NCBI GenBank assembly: GCA_021779435.1
Contig: JAJYAR010000215.1
Coordinates: 1-5,441 of the forward strand
From: a bacterium
GTDB taxonomy: Bacteria; Verrucomicrobiota; Verrucomicrobiae; JAJYAR01
Reading direction: 5' to 3'
DNA length: 5,441 nucleotides
Each line of letters begins with the position of its first letter. Position 1 is the first letter of the stretch. The position numbers and the translations under genes were made by a program. The notes under the pieces are model-generated. The model searched no databases and had not been told where the DNA came from. It was given only the letters and a program-made list of their open reading frames with translations. Shown here piece after piece: positions 1 to 5,347 of the stretch.

Positions 1-1
1 G

Positions 2-1336
2 CTGGCGCGCGCGCTGCTCGACGACGGCTATGCCGATGACGATCCGTGGGTCGCGGAGGGCCGGACGCTGTTCCGGCAGCATGCCGACCGGCTCGGCGAC
101 AACCGGATCTCGTGGGACATCGGTGTGCAGCTCGCCCACCGCTTCACGGAGAAGCGCCTGCCGTTCCATCCCCGTACCGACCTGCTCCGCGCTCCGTACC
201 GGGACGACAACCGCTATTTCTGGGAGTTCGAGGAGTTCGATTTCGACAAGGCCGCCGAGGCCGGCTACGAAACCGTCGAGCAGGTGCGCAAGTACGTCAA
301 TGTCATGGAAATGGCCAACGAGATCGACGTCGAGACGGCCGGCGATGACGCGCAGGAAATCTGGGTCCTGGCGACGGAACTGTTTCCATACGAGGACGAC
401 GGCAAGTCGTTCAACGAACGCGAGGGCAAGGAGCCGGTATCCGAGCCGTACCACTACGCCGAGTGGGACTATCAGATCCAGCTCGAACGCCCGGCGTGGA
501 CGACGGTGCTGGAAAAGCGGGCCAAATCCGGAGATCTCGCGGTCATCGATGCGATCGTCGCCCGCTACAAGCGCGAAATCCACCGCATGAAGTTCCTCCT
601 GGACGCGATGCAGCCGCAAGGCGTCCAGCGGATCCGCAAGCTCGAGGACGGCGACGAGATCGATCTCAATGCCGCGGTGTCCGGGTTCATCGACATCCGC
701 CAGGGGTCGCAGCCCGACCCGCGCATCATGATGCGCTCGATCCGGAACACGCGCGACATCTCGATCCTGGTGCTGCTCGATCTTTCCGAGTCGACCAACG
801 AGACGGTGCACGGACAGGAGCACTCGGTTCTCGAACTGACGCGCCAGGCGTGCGTGCTGCTGTCCGATGCGATCGCCAAGGTCGGCGATCCGTTCGCGAT
901 CCACGGCTTTTGCTCCGACAGCCGGCACAACGTCGACTACTTCCGGTTCAAGGATTTCGATCAGGCCTGGGACGAGGTCCCGAAGGCGCGCATCGCCGGC
1001 ATGACCGGGCAGCTTTCGACCCGCATGGGATCGGCGATCCGCCACGCCAGCCACCACCTGAAAGCGCAGCGATCCGTGAAGAAGCTGCTGCTGGTCGTCA
1101 CCGACGGCGAGCCGGCGGACGTGGATGTCCGGGATCCGCAGTATCTGCGGTTCGACGCGAAGAAGGCGGTGGAAGAGGCCGCCGCGCAGGGCATCATGCC
1201 CTTCTGCCTGAGTCTCGATCCGCGGGCCGACGAGTATGTCAGCCGCATCTTCGGCGCCCGGAACTACATGGTGCTGGACCACGTGCAACGGCTTCCCGAG
1301 CGGCTGCCGCAGCTCTATGCCGGACTGACCCGGTAG
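2..1336 (+). CDS. cbbO: CbbO-like VWA-domain protein, C-terminal part (5' end outside window)
   Basis: The frame is open from the left edge to the TAG at 1334-1336, so 444 C-terminal residues of a larger protein are visible; family members usually have about 600-800 residues. The last ~200 residues form a von Willebrand A domain with a full metal-ion-dependent adhesion site: DLSES (codons 779-793), a threonine in the STRMGSA stretch (codon 1019-1021) and TDGEP (1100-1114). Ahead of it is the family-typical region EDGDEIDLNAAVSGFIDIR and an Asp/Glu-rich stretch. In this family CbbO is the adaptor that, with the AAA+ ATPase CbbQ, forms a RuBisCO activase that removes inhibitory sugar phosphates; the VWA domain contacts RuBisCO. 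The near relative NorD (nitric oxide reductase activation) has the same architecture, so the symbol is a family-level choice. Finding cbbQ and RuBisCO genes upstream would settle it. Internal GTG/ATG codons such as 125 are not needed as starts because coding continues upstream. Confidence 0.78.
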   Translation: MARALLDDGYADDDPWVAEGRTLFRQHADRLGDNRISWDIGVQLAHRFTEKRLPFHPRTDLLRAPYRDDNRYFWEFEEFDFDKAAEAGYETVEQVRKYVNVMEMANEIDVETAGDDAQEIWVLATELFPYEDDGKSFNEREGKEPVSEPYHYAEWDYQIQLERPAWTTVLEKRAKSGDLAVIDAIVARYKREIHRMKFLLDAMQPQGVQRIRKLEDGDEIDLNAAVSGFIDIRQGSQPDPRIMMRSIRNTRDISILVLLDLSESTNETVHGQEHSVLELTRQACVLLSDAIAKVGDPFAIHGFCSDSRHNVDYFRFKDFDQAWDEVPKARIAGMTGQLSTRMGSAIRHASHHLKAQRSVKKLLLVVTDGEPADVDVRDPQYLRFDAKKAVEEAAAQGIMPFCLSLDPRADEYVSRIFGARNYMVLDHVQRLPERLPQLYAGLTR

Positions 1337-1337
1337 G

Positions 1338-1378
1338 TCGGCGGCCCTCAGTCCGGCGCTACGATCGCGGGCCGCCGA
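1338..1378. terminator. Candidate bidirectional terminator between convergent genes
   Basis: A perfect 10-bp inverted repeat, TCGGCGGCCC at 1338-1347 and GGGCCGCCGA at 1369-1378, encloses a 21-nt loop. It begins one base after the plus-strand VWA gene's stop codon and its loop contains the stop codon of the minus-strand permease gene. There is no U-tract on either strand, so a classical intrinsic terminator is not shown. A structured transcript end that stabilises 3' ends, or a Rho-assisted stop, fits as well. Confidence 0.45.
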
Positions 1379-2660
1379 GCACCGCCGGTGAGACCCGCGC
1401 AACCATCCACAGGAACGCCAGCGCGACGCCGCCGCTTGCCGCGCATGCGGCGAAGAACGCCGGGTAGCCGACGGCATCGACGGCCACGCCCGAGAACCCG
1501 GCAAGGAACTTCGGCAGCAGCAGGGTCAACGAGGACAGCGCCGCGTATTGCGTGGCCGAGTACTCGGAACGGGTCAGCGCCGACAGGAAGGCGATGAACA
1601 CCGTACCGGCGATGCCTTCGGCGAAGTTGTCGGTGGAAACCGCCAGCACCAGCACGGTGAGATCCGCGCCGCGCGTTGCGAGCCATGCGTAGAGCAGGAT
1701 CGAGGCGGACGAAAAGGCGGCCGCGATCCACATCATGCGGGCGATGCCATGGCGCGCCGTCATGGCTCCGCCGACGAAGCCGCCGAGGATCGCCATTGCC
1801 AGTCCGTAGATCTTGGAGACCGCCGCGACCTGGTCCTTGGTGAAGCCGATGTCGTGGTAGAACGGGTTGGCCATGACCCCCATGACGATGTTGGCGAGGC
1901 GATAGGTCGCGACGAGGCCAAGCAGCGCCAGGGCGTGGCGACGGTAGCGGTGCGCGAGGTCCGCGAATGGCGCCAGGATTCCGGGGGGAATCGCGCCGTC
2001 CAGCCGCGGCGAGGGCTTCGCGTGGTACGGCGTGGCCAGCACGGCCAGCATGCCGGCGCTCATCGAGGCGGCCATCACGCCATATGCCGCCCCCCAGGCG
2101 CCGGGATGGTATCCGCCGGCGGTCGGCGCGGCGCGGGCGGCGAGCCAGAGCGCACCGGCACCGGCCCAGATCATGCCGATGCGGTATCCGGTCTGGTAGG
2201 CGGCGGCGAGCGCCCCCTGCAGTTCCGGCGGCGCCGATTCGATGCGATAGGCGTCGAGCGAGATGTCCTGCGTGGCGCCGGCGAAGGCGGTGAACAAGGC
2301 GCTGGCCGCAAGCAGCGGGAGCTGGGTTTGCGCGTCGAGCCGCGCCATGCACAGCAGCCCGCCGGCGACGGCGCACTGTGCCGCGAGCAGCCACGCGCGC
2401 CGGTGTCCGAGCCACGTGCCGAGGAAGGGAATGTCGAACCGGTCGACGAACGGCGCCCAGGCCCATTTGAACGCATAGACCAGCGCAACCCAACTCAGGA
2501 ATCCGATCGTGGCGCGGTCGACGCCGGCCTCGCGCAGCCGGAAGGAAAGCGTTCCGTAGATGAGCAGCAACGGCAGTCCGGCGGCGAAGCCGAGCACCAG
2601 CATGCGCAGGACCCGGGGGTCGCGATAGACCCGCCATGCGGATGCCGGGTTGCCGTTCAA
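1359..2660 (-). CDS. ampG: AmpG-like muropeptide permease (MFS transporter)
   Basis: A 433-residue integral membrane protein of the major facilitator superfamily with roughly 12 hydrophobic segments. AmpG imports GlcNAc-anhydroMurNAc (muro)peptides from periplasm to cytoplasm, the entry step of peptidoglycan recycling; in species with AmpC/AmpR it also feeds beta-lactamase induction. Family marks seen here: RDPRVLRMLVLGFAAGLPL (residues 13-31), the stretch around FKWAWAPFVDRF (64-75), GHRRAWLL (85-92), QDISLDAYRIE (131-141), and DNFAEGIAGTVFIAFLSAL (344-362) followed by YSATQYA (367-373). The frame stays open upstream to 2972, but that part is Arg/Pro/Gly-rich with no membrane character. The start chosen is TTG at 2660-2658, because GAAGGAG (2666-2672) sits 5 nt upstream and the conserved N-terminus follows directly. 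The length is a little shorter than E. coli AmpG (491). It converges with the VWA gene. No ampC or ampR is visible nearby. The exact substrate is inferred from family. Confidence 0.88.
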   Translation of the reverse strand: MNGNPASAWRVYRDPRVLRMLVLGFAAGLPLLLIYGTLSFRLREAGVDRATIGFLSWVALVYAFKWAWAPFVDRFDIPFLGTWLGHRRAWLLAAQCAVAGGLLCMARLDAQTQLPLLAASALFTAFAGATQDISLDAYRIESAPPELQGALAAAYQTGYRIGMIWAGAGALWLAARAAPTAGGYHPGAWGAAYGVMAASMSAGMLAVLATPYHAKPSPRLDGAIPPGILAPFADLAHRYRRHALALLGLVATYRLANIVMGVMANPFYHDIGFTKDQVAAVSKIYGLAMAILGGFVGGAMTARHGIARMMWIAAAFSSASILLYAWLATRGADLTVLVLAVSTDNFAEGIAGTVFIAFLSALTRSEYSATQYAALSSLTLLLPKFLAGFSGVAVDAVGYPAFFAACAASGGVALAFLWMVARVSPAVLGGPRS

Positions 2661-2665
2661 GGACG

Positions 2666-2672
2666 CTCCTTC
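2666..2672 (-). promoter_or_regulatory. Ribosome binding site that fixes the ampG TTG start
   Basis: On the minus strand the sequence reads GAAGGAG, then CGTCC, then TTG. This near-ideal Shine-Dalgarno motif lies 5 nt from the TTG codon. No ATG or GTG in the same frame lies close by, so it decides the start codon. Confidence 0.75.
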
Positions 2673-2809
2673 GTGGGGTGTCGCGGCATGCGGCCGCGCG
2701 CATCGCGATTGCCGGGCGGCAACCCCCGCGCGCGAGACGCATGGTGCCGGGTGGGAAACCGCGCGGCCGCCAGCATACCGCCCCCATTCCGTGGCACGGC
2801 CGGTGGGCG

Positions 2810-2825
2810 CGGCGGAATTCCGCCG
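2810..2825. repeat. Perfect 16-bp palindrome (left of a pair)
   Basis: CGGCGGAATTCCGCCG reads identically on both strands, with an AT core inside GC arms. It lies in the gap downstream of the chemoreceptor stop and upstream of ampG. It may be a dimeric regulator site or a small RNA hairpin. The function is unknown. Confidence 0.6.
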
Positions 2826-2832
2826 GAATCCC

Positions 2833-2848
2833 GCGGCACCGGTGCCGC
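2833..2848. repeat. Perfect 16-bp palindrome (right of a pair)
   Basis: GCGGCACCGGTGCCGC reads identically on both strands. It starts 7 bp after the first palindrome (centres 23 bp apart) and ends 50 bp downstream of the chemoreceptor stop codon in transcription order. As RNA it could form a 6-bp stem with a CCGG loop. No U-tract follows, so it is not a standard intrinsic terminator. Confidence 0.6.
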
Positions 2849-2898
2849 CGCCGACCTCTGCCGCGTCCCGCGATGGCGTCGGTCGAGAGACTCCCCCG

Positions 2899-4527
2899 TC
2901 AGGACAGGGCCGGAGCCGCCTGGAGGTCCATCGCGGCCCACGCCCGGGCCGCCCCGGCGGCTTGCCGCGCATCGAGCCCCGACAGCTTGAACATCGCTAC
3001 CGTACGGGCAAGCTCGTCGGCCTGCTTGCGCAGGCTGTCCGCGGCGGCCGCGGACTCCTCGACGAGCGCCGCATTCTGTTGCGTCGCATGATCCATCTGC
3101 GTCACCGCGCTATTGATCTGGGCGATCCCGGTGCTTTGTTCCATCACCGAGCCGGTGATCTCCCCGATCAGATCGGTAATCTGCGTCACCTGCCGGACGA
3201 TTTCCCCCATCGAGGATCCCGCGTCGGCAACCAGCTTCGACCCTGCCTCGATCTTCTGGGCGCTGCTCTGGATCATCTGTTTGATTTCATGGGCGGCCTG
3301 CGCGCTGCGCTGCGCGAGATTCCGCACTTCGCCGGCGACGACGGCGAAGCCGCGCCCTTGTTCGCCGGCGCGCGCCGCCTCCACCGAAGCGTTCAAGGCC
3401 AGAATGTTGGTCTGGAACGCGATGCCGTCGATCACGTTGATGATCTCGGTCATCCGTCCGCCCGCCGCTGCGATTTCTCCCATCGTCCGAACGACCTTGT
3501 CGACGACCACGCCGCCGCCGACGGCGGCGTCCCGTGCCGACCCGGCAAGTTGATTCGCCTGCTGCGCCCGCTCGGAGCTTTGCTGGATGGTGCTTGCCAG
3601 CTCCTTCATCGAGGCCGCGGTCTCTTCGAGTGAAGACGCCTGCTCCTCGGTGCGGCTCGACAGGTCGAGGTTGCCCGCGGCGATCTGGCCGCTGGCCGTC
3701 GATACCGAGTCGACGCCGGTCCGGACGTCGCGCACGATCTTGACCAGGCCCTCGGTCATCGTTCCCAGGGCGGCCAGGAGCTTCCCGACCTCATCGGCGC
3801 TGGTTGGCCCGGAAACCCGCACCGTCAAGTCGCCGGATGCGACCGCCCCGGCGATTTTTGCCGCTTCCGCGATCGGACCGGTGATCGAACGGGTCGCGAG
3901 CAACGCCAGCAGCGAGGCAAGGACCAGTCCGACCGTCCCCATCGCAAGCATCAGCGTCTTGTCGAAGTCGTAATTCGCCTCCGCCTTGTCGCCCGTGGAC
4001 CTCGCGAGGTGGACCAGGAAATCCGAATACGCGTTGATCGCGGTGAAGTAGCGCGACTGCCGGTCGTCGAACGTCGAGTTCAGATAGGCCAGCGCCTGCT
4101 CCCGCTTCCCCGATGCGATGAGGGCCATCAGGGCCTTCTGGCTTTCGACGTACGGGCGGCGAGCGCTCTGCACCACCTCCGCCAGGTCCTTTCCGCGGCC
4201 GGTCAGCGCGCGCTGCACGATCTCGCCCAGAATGCGGCTGATTGCGGTGCGATCACGTTCGATGGTCTCGCTCTGCATGCGGATCCGGGCGGGGTCGGTT
4301 TCAAGCAGGATTCCCTGTACCGAGCGGGTGATCTCGGCGGCCCGATCCTTCATTTTGCCGAGCGCGATCAGCTGCGCCACGCGATGTTGCGCGAGAAGCT
4401 GGGTGTCGCGGCTCATCGCGGCCATGCCGCCGATGCCGATGGCGATGACCGAAGCCATCAGGACCAATACGATTGCGAAAGCGGCCCCGAGACGGGTGCC
4501 CACTTTGCGGTTCATCATGAATGTCAT
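2899..4527 (-). CDS. Methyl-accepting chemotaxis protein (four-helix-bundle sensor)
   Basis: A complete 542-residue chemoreceptor. It senses a ligand in the periplasm and controls the CheA/CheW kinase array at the inner membrane. Order of parts: short cytoplasmic tail, TM1 (about 13-36), a helical periplasmic domain (about 37-190) resembling the four-helix-bundle MCP sensor, TM2 (about 191-212), HAMP (about 213-266), then a long cytoplasmic coiled coil. The hairpin tip that contacts CheA/CheW is nearly canonical, with [21 protein letters not shown] (369-389; E389 near the turn) followed by [15 protein letters not shown] (391-405). Likely methylation regions are the Glu/Gln-rich segments around 293-303 and 487-492. 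The C-terminus (AAPALS) lacks the NWETF-type pentapeptide that tethers CheR/CheB. ATG at 4527-4525 is chosen because GGAG (4534-4537) is 6 nt upstream; ATGs at codons 4 and 5 are alternatives. No che or flagellar genes adjoin it, so it is probably an orphan receptor. The ligand cannot be told from sequence. Confidence 0.95.
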   Translation of the reverse strand: MTFMMNRKVGTRLGAAFAIVLVLMASVIAIGIGGMAAMSRDTQLLAQHRVAQLIALGKMKDRAAEITRSVQGILLETDPARIRMQSETIERDRTAISRILGEIVQRALTGRGKDLAEVVQSARRPYVESQKALMALIASGKREQALAYLNSTFDDRQSRYFTAINAYSDFLVHLARSTGDKAEANYDFDKTLMLAMGTVGLVLASLLALLATRSITGPIAEAAKIAGAVASGDLTVRVSGPTSADEVGKLLAALGTMTEGLVKIVRDVRTGVDSVSTASGQIAAGNLDLSSRTEEQASSLEETAASMKELASTIQQSSERAQQANQLAGSARDAAVGGGVVVDKVVRTMGEIAAAGGRMTEIINVIDGIAFQTNILALNASVEAARAGEQGRGFAVVAGEVRNLAQRSAQAAHEIKQMIQSSAQKIEAGSKLVADAGSSMGEIVRQVTQITDLIGEITGSVMEQSTGIAQINSAVTQMDHATQQNAALVEESAAAADSLRKQADELARTVAMFKLSGLDARQAAGAARAWAAMDLQAAPALS

Positions 4528-4719
4528 TCCGGACTCCGGGAATCGCTGTTGAGGAGCGGATCACCGCGCGGTCCCGCGCGCAGTCGCGCGCTCACCCCGA
4601 TATTCCGCGGCGATGATTTTCCGGTGACGTCGAACGAGCCTATCCCGGCATTAAGCGGTCGGAACGCTTCCAATTCTCATTTTTCGGTCGCGACCGCCGG
4701 CCGGTCGCGGCGGTCGCCC
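4528..4719 (-). other. Chemoreceptor upstream region
   Basis: This stretch, between the terminator of the small upstream gene and the chemoreceptor start, must contain the chemoreceptor promoter. I searched the minus strand for sigma-70, sigma-28 (TAAA-N15-GCCGATAA) and sigma-54 motifs and found none good enough to call. It contains the palindrome ACCGCGCGGT (4563-4572) and, next to it, a GCGCGC-AGTC-GCGCGC hairpin (4576-4591), both about 35-65 nt before the start codon. A short dyad, GGAACGCTTCC, is at 4661-4671. Confidence 0.4.
4689..4717. repeat. Overlapping inverted repeats with two exclusive pairings
   Basis: CGCGACCG (4689-4696) can pair with CGGTCGCG (4702-4709). Alternatively GCGACCGCC (4690-4698) can pair with GGCGGTCGC (4709-4717). 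The two stems share their left arm, so only one can form at a time. The element sits just past the intrinsic terminator of the small membrane protein gene and ahead of the chemoreceptor gene. Confidence 0.5.
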
Positions 4720-4748
4720 AAAAAAACGGCGGACCGAATGGTCCGCCG
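4720..4748 (-). terminator. Intrinsic terminator of the small membrane protein gene
   Basis: On the minus strand, CGGCGGACC, an ATTC loop and GGTCCGCCG form a perfect 9-bp stem (4740-4748 with 4727-4735). It is followed at once by seven T residues (the A-run at 4720-4726 on the plus strand). It lies 47 nt after the stop codon at 4796-4798. This is a textbook Rho-independent terminator and it separates this gene from the chemoreceptor. Confidence 0.9.
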
Positions 4749-4756
4749 GGGAGATT

Positions 4757-4776
4757 CTTCCGGCATCGGCCGGAAG
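4757..4776 (-). repeat. Second hairpin ahead of the terminator
   Basis: CTTCCGGC (4757-4764) and GCCGGAAG (4769-4776) form a perfect 8-bp stem around a 4-nt loop. It lies in the 3' untranslated part between the stop codon and the intrinsic terminator and lacks its own U-tract. It could protect the transcript end or act with the terminator as a tandem structure. Confidence 0.6.
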
Positions 4777-4795
4777 GCGCGGGGAATCCCTCCGC

Positions 4796-5047
4796 TTAGA
4801 TCGCCTGTTCCGCCGGCGAACGGGCTCCGGGTTGGCCGCCGGATCGGGCCAGCGCACGCAGCGCCAGCGCGATTCCCGCGGCAACGACGGTCCACTCCAG
4901 TCCGGTGACGATCGTCTGGGCGCGGTAGGCGGCGTCGTCAAACGCGAGAAATGCGGCCGGCACGAGCAGCAGCGGCGTCGCCATCAGGAGGAATGAAAGG
5001 ATGCCCAGGAATCCCGGTTGGATGGGCTTGGAAGTTTGCTTCGACAT
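4796..5047 (-). CDS. Small two-helix inner-membrane protein, unknown function
   Basis: An 83-residue protein that I do not recognise. It has a short polar, positively charged N-terminus (MSKQTSKPIQP), a long hydrophobic helix (about 12-36), a short acidic loop with DD at 37-38, a second helix (about 45-66) containing an EW pair (51-52), and a polar Arg/Gly/Pro-rich tail. Positive charges at the N-terminus and after helix 2 suggest both ends are cytoplasmic. ATG at 5047-5045 is preferred because GAGG (5054-5057) lies 6 nt upstream; an in-frame TTG at 5074 would add nine residues but overlaps that binding site. Support that it is real: a good ribosome binding site, coherent membrane topology, and a strong intrinsic terminator 47 nt after the stop. 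It appears monocistronic. No signal peptide cleavage site or lipobox is seen. The family is not known to me; it may be lineage-specific. Confidence 0.72.
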   Translation of the reverse strand: MSKQTSKPIQPGFLGILSFLLMATPLLLVPAAFLAFDDAAYRAQTIVTGLEWTVVAAGIALALRALARSGGQPGARSPAEQAI

Positions 5048-5130
5048 GGTTGACCTCGTCAGGTTGGTTTTCAAAATCGGCGTTCGCGCTTCCGTTGCGA
5101 ACCGGCATGACGAGACTATGCGTGCGCGCC

Positions 5131-5177
5131 ATGAATCATTGCTGAATCCGGCGTTCAGAAATCATTCAGTGATTGAA
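5131..5177. repeat. Helically phased TGAATC/TTCAG repeat and dyad
   Basis: TGAATC at 5132 and 5143 and TTCAG at 5154 and 5165 start exactly 11 bp apart, and a further TGAA begins at 5174. The two halves also form a long imperfect dyad: 5132-5146 matches the reverse complement of 5154-5168 at 13 of 15 positions, with a 7-bp spacer. It lies 84-130 bp upstream of the small membrane protein start, on the side where its promoter must be. It looks like an operator for a regulator that binds on one DNA face; if transcribed it could instead be a leader hairpin. Confidence 0.55.
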
Positions 5178-5268
5178 ACTTATAGTAACGGTGCGGGGCG
5201 ATCCGCCGCGAAGAGGGCGGCGCGAAGAGCGTGATGCCGCGTTTCCCGGGTGGGAGATAGAATGGGAA

Positions 5269-5298
5269 AATATCACACTCATAACAATTTTTTGTCAT
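5269..5298 (-). promoter_or_regulatory. Tentative sigma-70 promoter for the small membrane protein gene
   Basis: On the minus strand, ATGACA (5293-5298, five of six matches to TTGACA) and GATATT (5269-5274, four of six to TATAAT) are separated by 18 bp in an AT-rich patch with an A-tract. A start near 5262 would give a leader of about 215 nt that contains the phased repeat. The match is modest. A TATAAG at 5179-5184 is a rival -10 without a good -35. Confidence 0.28.
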
Positions 5299-5310
5299 GC
5301 CGCGTTCATG

Positions 5311-5344
5311 GTGGACCCGCTGCGCGGTGGAGTCCCGCTCCGCG
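5311..5344. repeat. Imperfect tandem duplication beside xth
   Basis: GTGGACCCGCTGCGCG (5311-5326) is followed directly by GTGGAGTCCCGCTCCGCG (5327-5344). They match at 15 of 16 positions once a 2-bp insertion is allowed. The second copy can fold as GTGGAG/CTCCGC (5327-5343). It lies 3 bp past the xth stop codon in transcription order. There is no T-run on the minus strand, so it is not a standard terminator. Confidence 0.5.
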
Positions 5345-5347
5345 GCG

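Larger units (their letters stand above)
2661..2898. other. Intergenic region between ampG start and chemoreceptor stop
   Basis: This 238-bp GC-rich gap should hold the 3' end of the chemoreceptor transcript and the ampG promoter, both on the minus strand. I see no convincing sigma-70 promoter; a lone TATGCT at about 2773-2778 has no partner at -35. It is rich in dyads: ATGCG/CGCAT at 2688-2703, TTGCC/GGCAA at 2709-2722, and the two 16-bp palindromes described separately. No credible gene on either strand. Confidence 0.6.
5048..5347. other. 300-bp gene-free region between xth and the small membrane protein gene
   Basis: No credible gene on either strand. Two parts are notably AT-rich for this genome: 5131-5190 is 37% GC and 5251-5300 is 34% GC by my count. 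It holds the phased repeat set at 5131-5177, a weak promoter candidate at 5269-5298, and a CCGCC/GGCGG dyad at 5203-5220 overlapping two GCGAAGAG copies (5208-5215 and 5222-5229). It also has a 10-bp direct repeat (5234-5243 and 5297-5306) and an imperfect tandem repeat at 5311-5344. It most likely carries the regulatory region of the minus-strand small gene and the 3' end of the xth transcript. Confidence 0.6.

Noticed and set aside
463..1467. Open plus-strand frame within and beyond the VWA gene
   Set aside because: It is a shifted reading of the VWA coding sequence, giving Arg-rich sequence with no family features.
1348..2787. A 479-codon minus-strand frame overlapping ampG
   Set aside because: The translation is Arg/Ala-rich without membrane helices, whereas the neighbouring frame encodes the conserved AmpG motifs.
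2661..2972. An upstream extension of AmpG by 104 codons
   Set aside because: The extension is Arg/Pro/Gly-rich with no homology signal and spans the palindromes; the TTG at 2660 has a strong ribosome binding site directly upstream.
1548..2990. A 480-codon open frame on the plus strand opposite ampG
   Set aside because: Its product is Arg/Gly/Glu-rich low-complexity sequence with no domain, and it lies antisense to a clear 12-helix permease. GC-rich codon bias keeps the opposite frame open.
3509..3530. Perfect 9-bp stem with tetraloop inside the chemoreceptor gene
   Set aside because: It arises from runs of Gly and Ala codons (GGC/GCC) in the signalling domain, so coding and codon bias explain it.
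2650..3633. Long plus-strand frame across the intergenic gap and chemoreceptor 3' half
   Set aside because: It is antisense to the conserved chemoreceptor signalling domain; the translation has His/Arg/Leu bias typical of a complement frame.
4009..4908. Plus-strand open frame of 299 codons opposite the chemoreceptor 5' half
   Set aside because: It is antisense to two supported genes and runs through the intrinsic terminator; no domain is visible.
5231..5276. Nested GTGAT/ATCAC and TTTCCC/GGGAAA pairing followed at a distance by T6 on the plus strand
   Set aside because: The arms are short with a large asymmetric internal loop, and the T-run at 5288-5293 is too far from the stem for an intrinsic terminator. 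No plus-strand gene would use it.
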